Both the position numbers and the translations under genes were made by a program. This document shows, one piece after another, positions 1 through 8,373 of a stretch of 64,000 nt of DNA. How positions within the stretch are numbered: the first letter of the stretch is position 1; every line of letters begins with the position of its first letter. Source of the DNA: Paracoccaceae bacterium (GTDB lineage: Bacteria; Pseudomonadota; Alphaproteobacteria; Rhodobacterales; Rhodobacteraceae); assembly GCA_024742575.1 (NCBI GenBank), contig JANSYF010000001.1:1-64000 (forward strand), written 5' to 3'. The notes under the pieces are model-generated. The model was not told where the DNA came from. It made no database searches and was given only the letters and a program-made list of their open reading frames with translations.

Positions 1-640
<640 letters not shown>

Positions 641-685
641 TCACCTGACACGGGCGAAGTTGACGTGTCACGCCCCAACGTCACG

Positions 686-1867
686 TCACGGCCTGTCGTA
701 TTCCGCCGCGTGACGCCCGGCCCAAAGCCCTGTCGCGAAACACGCGGTCAGCAGATAGCCCCCCGTGGGCGCATCCCAATCCAGCATCTCACCCGCGCAG
801 AACGTACCGGGCCGGCCCTTAAGCATGAGCGTGTCGTCAAGCGCATCAAAGGACACCCCCCCTGCGGTCGAGATGGCTTCGTCCATCGGGCGCAACCCGG
901 CATGGCGGATGGGAAGCGACTTGATCACCTGCGCGAGTGCGATTGGATCATCCGGCAATGGATGCACAAACTCCCGCAAAATGGCCTGAGCAGCGGGAGA
1001 TAGCTTCAACACTCGCCGCAAATGGTTCGACAGGCTGGCCTTGCCCTTGGGCTTCGCAAGACGGTCGGACACCACCTCAAGGCTTAGGTCGGGTAGCAGG
1101 TCCAACGTCAAAGCAGCCCCTTCACGCAAAGACGGGGCCAGCGGATAAACCCCGCCACCCTCAAGTCCACGCTGGGAGATCACCACCTCGCCGCGCGAGA
1201 CCTGAACGCCCGCGTGCAGGGCGATGCCTTTTAGCGGAGCGCCAAAATGGCGGACTATGTGATCGGACCACTCCATCACCAGCCCCACATTGGACGACTG
1301 AAACGGCGTGACTTCGATCCCATTCGCTGCGAAACGTTCTGCCCATTGCCCGTCGGACCCCAGCCGCGCCCAGCTTGCGCCGCCCAGCGCAAACACCGTG
1401 ACGCGCGGGGTCAAAACACGCGCGCCTTCTGGTGTTTCGAAATGATGGATGTTGCGTTCCCAATCGACCCAACGCCAACGGGTGTGCCGTTCAAGACCCA
1501 ACGCGTCCAGCCGTGCCAGCCATGCGCGCAGCATGGGCGACGCTTTCATCGCATGGGGAAACAGCCGCCCGGTCGATCCGGTGAAGGTGGTTTGTCCAAG
1601 ACCTTCGGTCCACACCTTGACCTCATCCGGCCCAAACGCCTTGAGACAGGCGCGCATGGTGGGATGCAGCCCTTCGCCGTACGACGCCAGAAACGGCCCG
1701 AACGCCTGCATCTTGGTCAGGTTCAACCCCGACTTCCCCGCCATCAGGAACTTGCGGCCAATGGACGGTTTCGCCTCGACCAGAGTGACCACTCGCCCTG
1801 CCTTTAACAGCGCCTCGGCCGCCATCAGGCCAGCAGGCCCGCCTCCGATGACCAGCGCATCCGTCAC
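686..1867 (-). CDS. NAD(P)/FAD-dependent flavoprotein, HI0933/YhiN-like (TIGR03862 type)
   Basis: This is a 393-residue protein with a Rossmann FAD-binding motif GGGPAG at residues 8-13, followed by GRKFLMAGKSGLNLTK near residues 37-52, the signature of the HI0933/YhiN flavoprotein family. The C-terminus carries the second FAD contact (FCAGEMLDWDAPTGGYLL). Length fits the TIGR03862 subfamily. The family's substrate is not established, so no reaction is claimed. Its ATG overlaps the stop of the upstream MscS gene by four bases (ATGA), so the two are probably co-transcribed. fadH follows 66 bases downstream on the same strand. Confidence 0.85.
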   Translation of the reverse strand: MTDALVIGGGPAGLMAAEALLKAGRVVTLVEAKPSIGRKFLMAGKSGLNLTKMQAFGPFLASYGEGLHPTMRACLKAFGPDEVKVWTEGLGQTTFTGSTGRLFPHAMKASPMLRAWLARLDALGLERHTRWRWVDWERNIHHFETPEGARVLTPRVTVFALGGASWARLGSDGQWAERFAANGIEVTPFQSSNVGLVMEWSDHIVRHFGAPLKGIALHAGVQVSRGEVVISQRGLEGGGVYPLAPSLREGAALTLDLLPDLSLEVVSDRLAKPKGKASLSNHLRRVLKLSPAAQAILREFVHPLPDDPIALAQVIKSLPIRHAGLRPMDEAISTAGGVSFDALDDTLMLKGRPGTFCAGEMLDWDAPTGGYLLTACFATGLWAGRHAAEYDRP

Positions 1868-3192
1868 TCTTTCAGGGGTGCGTTGCGCAGTTCAACAACA
1901 CGGTGGGGATAGGGGATTTCGATATTGTGCTCTTTCAGCGCGTTCCAAATCAGGAACAACACATCCGAGGCGTATTTGTTCTTGCCATCGTCAATGCCAT
2001 TCACCCAGAACTCTACGCCAAAGTCGATGCCGCTGTCACCGAACCCGCGCAGTTCCACATCGGGCGGTTCGGGGGATTGCAGCACGCCGGGATGCTTTGA
2101 GACCGCGTCTACGATGATGTCAGGCACCAGATTGATGTCGGTGTCATAACTGACCGAGAACGCCACATCGAGCCGGTTGGCGCTGCCCTGATCGGAATAA
2201 TTGATCACGCGGGTGGTGATGAAATCCTCGTTCGGCACCACGATCCATCGCCCGTCAAAGGTTTCAAGGATCATCGCGCGGGCGGTGGTTTTGACGATGG
2301 TGCCCGCCTCGCCATTGTCGAGTTCGACATAGTCGCCGACCGTCGCCTGCCCTTCCAAGAGCAGGATCACACCCGAGATGTAATTCGACGCGATCTTTTG
2401 AAGGCCAAAGCCCAGACCCACACCAATGGCGCCACCCAAAACAGCAAGCGAGGTGAGCGGCACACCCATAATGTTCATCAACAGAACGAAGGCGACGCCA
2501 AAGATCAAAAGCTCTGCTGCTTTGGCCGCCAGCTGCCTTGTGGCAGGGCGCATCTCTTCCTGTTTGTTGATATAGGCGGCCGATTGATCGTTTGACCAGC
2601 GCCCCAACCAGAACAACAGCGACCCGGCGATCACACCGCGCAGCAGCGCCATGACGGAGAACGAGATGTTTCCCAGCGAAAGGATTGTGTTGGTCAGACG
2701 TTCGGTCAGTAGATCGAGCAGCCCCACAGCATAGAGAGCCACAACAGGCAACAGAACGTAGCGGCCCAGCAATTTCAGGAACGGATCAGTGATGATGTCC
2801 CGCACAAGCACGCGCGCTGCCAGAAAAAGGAACACACCCTTGCCGAACGCGATGACCGTGCCGGTTCCAAACACTCCGCGCGTGACCTGTTCGCCAATCG
2901 CCGCGAACACGTACGCCAGCACTGGCAGCAGCAGCGGCACCGTCAACAACAACATGCGGCGCATTCTGGACAGGATCGAAGTGCTGTCCTCGGGGGGGAT
3001 GAACACGCGTGTCAGCGTCGGGCGCAAGCGCCGCGTCAGGATCACGGCGACGAAATAAGCCAGAATAAGCAGCGCGAATTGCGACCACGCCGCCGGGGAC
3101 AACAGCCACCCCAACGCGATCTCGTAACCCTGGATCGCGAAAGCCACAGCTTTCTGGACGATGGGCGGTTGCGCCGACAGATCCCAATCCAT
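1864..3192 (-). CDS. MscS-family mechanosensitive ion channel
   Basis: The product is a 442-residue membrane protein with several N-terminal transmembrane segments. The MscS pore-lining helix and beta domain follow, seen as GGAIGVGLGFGLQKIASNYI and then ISGVILLLEGQATVGDYVEL. The C-terminal alpha/beta part (DINLVPDIIVDAV, PYPHRVVEL) is typical of the family. Such channels open on membrane tension and release solutes during hypo-osmotic shock. I start at the ATG at 3192 (MDWDLSAQPP), preceded by AAGGGAA, rather than the ORF-track start at 3327. The extra 45 residues would run into the promoter of the divergent HNH gene and look like shadow sequence. The stop overlaps the start of the flavoprotein gene. 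Confidence 0.9.
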   Translation of the reverse strand: MDWDLSAQPPIVQKAVAFAIQGYEIALGWLLSPAAWSQFALLILAYFVAVILTRRLRPTLTRVFIPPEDSTSILSRMRRMLLLTVPLLLPVLAYVFAAIGEQVTRGVFGTGTVIAFGKGVFLFLAARVLVRDIITDPFLKLLGRYVLLPVVALYAVGLLDLLTERLTNTILSLGNISFSVMALLRGVIAGSLLFWLGRWSNDQSAAYINKQEEMRPATRQLAAKAAELLIFGVAFVLLMNIMGVPLTSLAVLGGAIGVGLGFGLQKIASNYISGVILLLEGQATVGDYVELDNGEAGTIVKTTARAMILETFDGRWIVVPNEDFITTRVINYSDQGSANRLDVAFSVSYDTDINLVPDIIVDAVSKHPGVLQSPEPPDVELRGFGDSGIDFGVEFWVNGIDDGKNKYASDVLFLIWNALKEHNIEIPYPHRVVELRNAPLKE

Positions 3193-3283
3193 GACGATTC
3201 CCTTGATTTTTCGCCGTTGTGTTTCAGCTAGATGCCTTGACCCACGCGCCAGCACAAGCCTCGCGGACCGGAGACCTGCCGCT

Positions 3284-3604
3284 GTGACCGACACTGATCC
3301 GATTTGCCCTTTGTGTTTGCGCCCCATTCCTAAGGGCGTGAAGCAAAGTCAACACCACCTGATCCCCAAGCTGAAAGGTGGCAAAGGTGGGCCAACCATC
3401 CTTGTGCATCACATCTGCCATCAGGAGATTCACGCCACGCTGACCGAAGCGGAACTGGCGCGGGCGTTTAACACGCCCGACACGTTGCGGGCGCATCCAC
3501 AGCTTGCCGGGTTCTTTGAGTGGGTTTCCAAGCGGCCACCCGAGTTTCATGCACGTGGGCGCAGCAGCCTGCGCAAGCAAAGGTCGCGTAAACGCAAGAG
3601 ATAG
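3284..3604 (+). CDS. Small HNH-type nuclease-like protein
   Basis: From a GTG at 3284, preceded by GGAG about 12 bases upstream, a 106-residue protein is read. A CPLCLRP zinc knuckle near its start is followed by SQHHLIPKLKGG and LVHHICHQEIH, the arrangement of His/Asn-His metal ligands seen in HNH endonucleases. The C-terminus is very basic (RSSLRKQRSRKRKR), consistent with nucleic acid binding. The ORF-track start at 3161 would add 41 residues antisense to the mscS start and is not favoured. The gene is a monocistron divergent from mscS. No restriction or toxin partner is visible. The cellular role is unknown. Confidence 0.72.
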   Translation: MTDTDPICPLCLRPIPKGVKQSQHHLIPKLKGGKGGPTILVHHICHQEIHATLTEAELARAFNTPDTLRAHPQLAGFFEWVSKRPPEFHARGRSSLRKQRSRKRKR

Positions 3605-3708
3605 GGCCGGATCGGACCCATTAAAGGTTTGTTAACCAGCGCTCCAATGCGTGCATATACGCGCAAAATATGCGCATTTTGTGATTATTGTGCAAATTTA
3701 CATATTAC

Positions 3709-3730
3709 CTATCTTGAGGCTGAAAGATAG
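3709..3730 (+). promoter_or_regulatory. Inverted repeat in front of the pirin gene
   Basis: CTATCTT and AAGATAG form perfect 7-base arms around an 8-base spacer, ending 14 bases before the pirin ATG and just upstream of its AGGAG ribosome-binding site. The preceding 100 bases are AT-rich for this genome and contain ATGCGCAT-type palindromic sequence. It may be an operator or an mRNA hairpin at the translation start. No regulator is identified. Confidence 0.35.
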
Positions 3731-3744
3731 ACAGGAGCACCGAG

Positions 3745-4683
3745 ATGAGTTGGAACCCAGCCCTAGATCCGCATTGCCCCACCGGAGATCAGGTGGACGC
3801 CATCGAGACCGTTATCATCCCGCGCGCACGCGATCTGGGTGGATTCGAAGTGCGACGTGCGCTGCCTGCGCCACGTCGCCAGATGGTTGGGCCGTTTATT
3901 TTCTTCGACCAGATGGGGCCTGCGGAGTTCCTGCCGACCAAGGGGCTGGACGTACGGCCACATCCGCATATCGGGTTGGCGACGATTTCGTATCTGTATC
4001 GGGGTCGGATGCATCACCGCGACAGTCTGGGCACCGATGCGTGGATTGAACCGGGTGCGGTAAACTGGATGGTGGCGGGGCATGGGATCACGCATTCGGA
4101 ACGCATAGACGACGAAACGCAGACCGATCCGATGCCGTTTTTCGGAATCCAGACATGGGTCGCCTTGCCCAAGGATCACGAGGACCGCGCGCCAGAGTTC
4201 GAGCATGCGCCGGTGGAGGCGTTGCCGTTCCTTGAGGGCGAAGGGAAATCCGTGCGGCTGATCCTTGGCGATGCGTGGGGCGAACGTGCTCCGGTCAAGA
4301 CCGCGTCCGAGATGTTCTATGCCGATGCGGTGCTTGAGGCGCGGGCGGCCATTCCGTTGCCCGACAATCACGAGGATCGCGGGGTGTATGTCGTGGAAGG
4401 ATCAGTGACAATTGCGGGGGAAACCTATGAGGCGGGGCGGATGATGGTGTTCCGTCCGGGAGACAATCTGTCATTGCAGGCTGGGCCGATGGGCGCGCGG
4501 GTGATGCTTCTGGGTGGGGAAACGCTGGAAGGGTCGCGGTATATCTGGTGGAACTTCGTGGCGTCTTCACAGGAGCGCATCGAAGAGGCCAAGGAGGCGT
4601 GGCGTGCCGGAGATTGGGCGTCCGGGCGGTTCCATTTGCCGCCGGGGGACGATGCGGAGTTCATCCCGTTGCCGGATCGGTAA
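3745..4683 (+). CDS. Pirin family protein (cupin dioxygenase superfamily)
   Basis: The 312-residue protein has the two-cupin layout of pirins. The N-terminal domain shows RPHPHIGLATISYL (His73, His75) and AGHGITHSER (His117, Glu119), matching in spacing the four Fe ligands of human pirin (H56, H58, H101, E103). The C-terminal half holds the pirin_C segment (LLGGETLEGSRYIWWNFVAS). Bacterial pirins include quercetinase-active and regulatory members, and the sequence does not say which applies. An AGGAG site lies 9 bases before the ATG. The gene has its own upstream AT-rich region with a dyad. No LysR-type partner is adjacent. Confidence 0.92.
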   Translation: MSWNPALDPHCPTGDQVDAIETVIIPRARDLGGFEVRRALPAPRRQMVGPFIFFDQMGPAEFLPTKGLDVRPHPHIGLATISYLYRGRMHHRDSLGTDAWIEPGAVNWMVAGHGITHSERIDDETQTDPMPFFGIQTWVALPKDHEDRAPEFEHAPVEALPFLEGEGKSVRLILGDAWGERAPVKTASEMFYADAVLEARAAIPLPDNHEDRGVYVVEGSVTIAGETYEAGRMMVFRPGDNLSLQAGPMGARVMLLGGETLEGSRYIWWNFVASSQERIEEAKEAWRAGDWASGRFHLPPGDDAEFIPLPDR

Positions 4684-4810
4684 GACTATTTGACGTCGTC
4701 GGGGCAAGAGCTGAAGACCCACGCCACCACCTTCAGACCTGCATCGCATTATTGGTGAGGGGGAACTGGTCGCAACCCATTCGACCTACTACAATTTTGG
4801 TCCGAAACCG

Positions 4811-5329
4811 ATGGTGGCCTTCGATGTGTTTCGCATTGAAAGTGGCAGGATTGCTGAGCATTGGGATAATCTGATCCCGTTGCGTGACGCACCGAACCTT
4901 GCTGGGCGAACACAGATAGATGGTTCCATCGAGGTGACGGACCTTAATGAAACGGAAGCGAACAAGGCGCTGGTGATTGACCTGCTAGAGCGCATGTTCA
5001 TCGGCGGTGAACAGCTCGATATCACTCAATTCATCAACCCCGCGCGATATCTGCAGCACAACCCAGATGCCGGGGACGGCTTGGACGGCCTACAGGCCTT
5101 GATGCAGGCCAATGCCGCCGCGGGCATGAAGATGCGATACGATGAGATTGGTATCGTCGTGGCGGAGGGTAATTTTGTCCTGACTGGTGCATCCGGCGCA
5201 TTGGGCGAGCAACCCACCGCATTCTACGATCTTTGGCGTCTTGAAGACGGTCTAATCGTCGAACACTGGGACATCATCGCCCCGATCCAGACAGAGAACT
5301 TGCCCGAGGGATACCCCGGAAAGTTTTGA
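4811..5329 (+). CDS. Tandem SnoaL/NTF2-like protein, apparently truncated at the 5' end
   Basis: The ORF encodes 172 residues. It holds the tail of one SnoaL-like domain (FDVFRIESGRIAEHWDNL) followed by a complete second one (YLQHNPDAGDGLDGLQAL near residue 75; LWRLEDGLIVEHWDIIAP near 150). The reading frame stays open upstream to a stop at 4712 and encodes DLHRIIGEGELVATHSTYYN, normal family sequence, but has no usable start codon. The first domain has therefore lost its N-terminal half, or a frameshift near 4735 hides it. There is no good ribosome-binding site before the ATG at 4811. The gene may be a decaying remnant. SnoaL-like folds act as isomerases or hydrolases, and the substrate is unknown here. 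Confidence 0.6.
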   Translation: MVAFDVFRIESGRIAEHWDNLIPLRDAPNLAGRTQIDGSIEVTDLNETEANKALVIDLLERMFIGGEQLDITQFINPARYLQHNPDAGDGLDGLQALMQANAAAGMKMRYDEIGIVVAEGNFVLTGASGALGEQPTAFYDLWRLEDGLIVEHWDIIAPIQTENLPEGYPGKF

Positions 5330-5372
5330 CGGCCGAAGCCGTTACACAGAACCCAAAAACGGAGCGCGCTTG

Positions 5373-5789
5373 ATGTCGGATCAAACCTATCCAAAGTGGA
5401 TTTATTATTACCTGTGCTTTGTGACCGTCGTCTCGGTGGTATTTGCCATCATTATCTACGTCAATCCCGCAGCGATGTGGGGGCATTGGCGGGCAGCAGA
5501 GGCCGAAGGCGCTTTTGATCTGGTCGGGCCCGCTGGCTTGTTCTGTGCCCGCAATCTTGGGACCGCGGCCATGGGTGTCTATGTCTTGATCCATAGGTCA
5601 CGGCCCATGATGGAAGCCTTCTTGGTTTTTCGCATCGTCGTTGACCTACTTGACGGGACACATGCACTTTTTGGCGGGCACACACCTATAATCTTTATCG
5701 GCTTCAGCACAGCAGCACTGGAAATGATCATGTTCATTCGTCTGAAGCGGTTTGGTAGAGCCGGTTCTTTCGACGTAAAAACGGAGTAG
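5373..5789 (+). CDS. Small multi-pass membrane protein of unknown function
   Basis: This 138-residue protein has four predicted hydrophobic segments: residues about 8-28 (WIYYYLCFVTVVSVVFAIII), about 50-68, about 80-95 and about 105-122. I prefer the ATG at 5373, which has GGAG 9 bases upstream, over the TTG one codon earlier used in the ORF track. It follows the truncated SnoaL gene by 43 bases on the same strand, so the two may once have formed a unit. I do not recognise a named family beyond a DoxX/DUF4345-like look (few charges, short loops). No function is assigned. Confidence 0.65.
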   Translation: MSDQTYPKWIYYYLCFVTVVSVVFAIIIYVNPAAMWGHWRAAEAEGAFDLVGPAGLFCARNLGTAAMGVYVLIHRSRPMMEAFLVFRIVVDLLDGTHALFGGHTPIIFIGFSTAALEMIMFIRLKRFGRAGSFDVKTE

Positions 5790-5828
5790 TCGACACGCAG
5801 CTCTAGCGCAGCATCCAACACCAATGGG

Positions 5829-5975
5829 ATGTACCGGCGGCGCTGCGCACCGATGTCGACAGTTCAAATATTGGCCAACGACGAAGTCTACCGTGTGATC
5901 AGTTTTGTCGTGCGGGTGGAAAAGTACAAAAAGCGGAAGCCTAAATTCGACGTGCCAGAGTTGATCCGTTTTTAA
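5829..5975 (+). pseudogene. Possible gene fragment ending against the GntR gene
   Basis: A short frame (ATG at 5829 or 5853, stop TAA at 5973) encodes 40-48 residues ending DVPELIRF, preceded by the strongly basic VRVEKYKKRKPKF. The composition looks like a real protein C-terminus rather than noise, but I cannot name a family and there is no ribosome-binding site. It sits in a 180-base stretch between two genes and overlaps the GntR stop by 4 bases. Together with the truncated SnoaL gene just upstream, it suggests this 1.2 kb segment has suffered deletions. Confidence 0.3.
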
Positions 5976-6619
5976 TTCTTGAGCCCGGCAATCAACTGCT
6001 GGAACTTTTCGCCTTGGACTGTCACGTGGGCGCGCAGCAACTTGGCGGCCAGTTCGGAGTCTCCTGTCTTCAGCGCTTGGATAATCTCGTCATGTTCAGC
6101 GAGAGATTGGGCCATGCGGCCGCGAAACCGGAGTTGAACGCGCCGGTACGGCTTTAATCGATTCTGCAAGCGCAAGGCTTCGCCCAGCAAATAGGAGTTT
6201 GTGGCACCTCGATAGATCTCCTGATGGAAGATCTCATTTTCATGGTAGTATTCTGCGGCATCTTCTTTTTCGACGGCATCCCTGCATCTGCGATTGGCAT
6301 CGCTTAGGCGCTCTAGACCTTCATCGGTCATTCTAGCCGCCGCGAAACGACCGCAGGCGGCTTCTAGTTCCGCCATGGTTTCAAACATTTCTAGCAATTC
6401 TACCGGGCCTGGTTGGCGGATGAAAACGCCTCGGCGCGGAATTTGTTCAGCCATGCCGGACATTACAAGTCGCTGCAGTGCTTCCCGAACAGGGGTCCGC
6501 GACACACTGAACTGTTCCGCGAGTCTGATCTCATCAAGTCTTTCGCCGTCCTTGTATTCCCCTTGGAATACAAGCTGTTCCAGCGACTCCGCGATTTGAT
6601 CTGCCCGTTTCAATCCCAT
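5972..6619 (-). CDS. GntR-family regulator, FCD (FadR) subfamily, probable malonate regulator (MatR-like)
   Basis: The 215-residue protein has an N-terminal winged helix (LDEIRLAEQFSVSRTPVREALQRL at about 25-48), the hallmark of GntR proteins. An all-helical FCD ligand-binding domain follows (LEAACGRFAAARM; HENEIFHQEIYRGATNSYLL; AEHDEIIQALKTGD). The gene is divergent from a TRAP transporter operon that ends in malonyl-CoA decarboxylase and malonyl-CoA synthetase. This is the same context as MatR of Rhizobium, a malonate-responsive FCD regulator. A TTGTATACAA palindrome lies in the shared intergenic region. The malonate ligand is inferred from this context. Confidence 0.85.
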   Translation of the reverse strand: MGLKRADQIAESLEQLVFQGEYKDGERLDEIRLAEQFSVSRTPVREALQRLVMSGMAEQIPRRGVFIRQPGPVELLEMFETMAELEAACGRFAAARMTDEGLERLSDANRRCRDAVEKEDAAEYYHENEIFHQEIYRGATNSYLLGEALRLQNRLKPYRRVQLRFRGRMAQSLAEHDEIIQALKTGDSELAAKLLRAHVTVQGEKFQQLIAGLKN

Positions 6620-6666
6620 AAAGATTTCATACTACAATTACCCAATGGAGCGCAAGGTATTGATTT

Positions 6667-6676
6667 TTGTATACAA
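6667..6676. promoter_or_regulatory. Candidate GntR/MatR operator between regulator and malonate operon
   Basis: A perfect 10-base palindrome TTGTATACAA, embedded in TTTTTGTATACAAGAAT, lies 84 bases before the transporter ATG and 47 bases before the regulator ATG. FCD-type GntR proteins commonly bind TGTA-TACA dyads, and the Rhizobium MatR site is, from memory, of this form. Binding by the adjacent GntR protein is inferred. Confidence 0.6.
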
Positions 6677-6759
6677 GAATGTTGACTGGTGATGCAAAGG
6701 GGGCAATGGTGGGTCATTGCCGAACCTGAGGTGAGTCGGCTTACAAATGGGAGGACACC

Positions 6760-7749
6760 ATGAAAATGAAATTTCTTACGACTGTCGCCATGGTTGCAGC
6801 TATGGGTATCGGTTCGGTCGCGAACGCCAAAGAACTTCGTCTGTCGCATCAGTGGTCAACACAGGACATACGCAACCAAGTCGCGCAGATTGTTGCTGAT
6901 GAGGTTGCCGCAGCCGACGTCGATCTTGAAATCAAGATTTTCGGATCAAGATCACTCTTCAAACCACGCGAGCAATATCGCCCCTTAAGCCGTGGCCAGC
7001 TGGACATGACGGTCTTGCCGCTGAGCTATGCTGGCGGGCAACAACCTGCCTTCAACCTTACGCTGATGCCTGGCTTGGTGAAGAACCACGACCACGCCGC
7101 CCGTCTGAGCAATTCTCCGTACATGGAAGCCCTCGAAGAAAAGATGGCAGAAGATGATGTGATGGTGCTGGTTCACGGCTACTTGGCCGGTGGCTTTGTC
7201 GGCAAGGACAAGTGCATCACCAAGCCTGCCGATGTTGACGGCCTTCAGACGCGGGCTGCTGGGAAGGCCTTCGAACAGATGCTTGCCGGTGCGAATGCAT
7301 CGATCACATCGATGGCGTCGTCCGAGATCTACAACGCGATGCAGACCGGCATTCTGAATGCCGCAAATACATCGTCTTCCTCGTTCGTTTCCTATCGGAT
7401 CTACGAGCAAGCCGCCTGCTACACGCCAGCTACTGACGACGTTGCACTGTGGTTCATGTATCAGCCTTTGCTGATGAACAAATCAACCTTCGAAGGTCTG
7501 AGCGCTGAACAGCAAGAGGCCTTGTTGGCCGCGGCGGAAAAAGCCGAGGCCTACTATCTCGAAGAAGCAAAGAAGCAGGACGCCGCTTCTGTCGAGGTCT
7601 TTGAAAAGGCGGGTGTGGAGATCGCACAAATGTCGGCGGAAGACTTCGCGGAATGGCGCGCACTGGCGCAGGAAACTTCCTACAAAGCGTTTGTCGAGGA
7701 TGTTCCAGACGGCCAGGCATTGCTGGATATGGCTCTCGCCGTCGAGTAA
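6760..7749 (+). CDS. TRAP transporter substrate-binding protein (DctP type), probable malonate binding
   Basis: A 329-residue periplasmic protein with a clear signal peptide (MKMKFLTTVAMVAAMGIGSV, cleavage after VANA). The mature part has the DctP fold: LRLSHQWS at the start, the LQTRAAGKAFEQML region and the family-typical SSEIYNAMQTGILNA, where the conserved Arg just before binds the carboxylate of the ligand. GGGAGG precedes the ATG. It is the first gene of an operon with TRAP membrane subunits and malonate-activating and decarboxylating enzymes, so malonate is the likely ligand. A TRAP system for malonate (MatPQM) is described in Sinorhizobium, as I recall. Substrate assignment rests on context. 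Confidence 0.88.
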   Translation: MKMKFLTTVAMVAAMGIGSVANAKELRLSHQWSTQDIRNQVAQIVADEVAAADVDLEIKIFGSRSLFKPREQYRPLSRGQLDMTVLPLSYAGGQQPAFNLTLMPGLVKNHDHAARLSNSPYMEALEEKMAEDDVMVLVHGYLAGGFVGKDKCITKPADVDGLQTRAAGKAFEQMLAGANASITSMASSEIYNAMQTGILNAANTSSSSFVSYRIYEQAACYTPATDDVALWFMYQPLLMNKSTFEGLSAEQQEALLAAAEKAEAYYLEEAKKQDAASVEVFEKAGVEIAQMSAEDFAEWRALAQETSYKAFVEDVPDGQALLDMALAVE

Positions 7750-7760
7750 GTCCGCCAAAG

Positions 7761-7785
7761 GCGACTGCCCACAAGTGGCAGTCGC
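7761..7785 (+). promoter_or_regulatory. Intercistronic hairpin after the TRAP binding-protein gene
   Basis: GCGACTGCC and GGCAGTCGC form perfect 9-base arms around a 7-base loop, starting 11 bases after the stop of the binding-protein gene and well before the next start at 7825. There is no T-run, so it is more likely an mRNA 3' stabiliser or partial terminator. Such an element would allow more binding protein than membrane subunits to be made. Confidence 0.55.
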
Positions 7786-7824
7786 TAAACATTAAATTCC
7801 CAAATCCATGGAAGGAAAGCTGAC

Positions 7825-8373
7825 ATGGCTGGCCAAAGCTCAGCCGTCACATCGCGCACGGGTAATAACCCCTTTTTGCGCGGTGTAGCGGCCCTCTCTA
7901 CCCTAGCCGGTTGGTGCTCTGCGGCCATGATTGTTGCTGCCGTCGCTATCACCTGCCAAATGATTTTCGTACGTTTCGTTTTGAACCAATCGACCGTTTG
8001 GCAGACAGAAGCTGTCGTTTATCTGGCCATTGGTGCCACATTGATTGGGCTGCCTTATGTGCAGCGACTTCGCGGACACGTTAACGTCGACCTAATCCCG
8101 CTAGCATTGTCCAAAACCGCTCGGTTTTACATGTATCTGCTCACTATGGCGCTTTCGATTTCGATCGTCGCTATCGTTCTGTTTTATGGGTACGAGCACT
8201 GGCACCTTACCTACGAGCGCAACTGGAAATCGGATACAATCTGGGCTGTCCGACTCTGGATCCCCTATCTCTCAATTCCTGTTGGGTTTGGCCTGCTCTT
8301 GCTTCAGCTTATCGCTGATTTGGTCGCCGTCCTCTTGAAAATTGACACTCCGTTTGGCTTGGAGGACGTGTAA
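7825..8373 (+). CDS. TRAP transporter small permease (DctQ type)
   Basis: This is a 182-residue membrane protein with four hydrophobic helices (about 30-50, 65-85, 100-122, 145-168), including the DctQ-typical TVWQTEAVVYLAIGATLIGL. DctQ subunits bridge the periplasmic binding protein and the large DctM permease in Na+-driven TRAP uptake. GGAAGG lies before the ATG. Its stop TAA overlaps the ATG of the next gene (TAATG), so translation is probably coupled. Confidence 0.87.
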   Translation: MAGQSSAVTSRTGNNPFLRGVAALSTLAGWCSAAMIVAAVAITCQMIFVRFVLNQSTVWQTEAVVYLAIGATLIGLPYVQRLRGHVNVDLIPLALSKTARFYMYLLTMALSISIVAIVLFYGYEHWHLTYERNWKSDTIWAVRLWIPYLSIPVGFGLLLLQLIADLVAVLLKIDTPFGLEDV

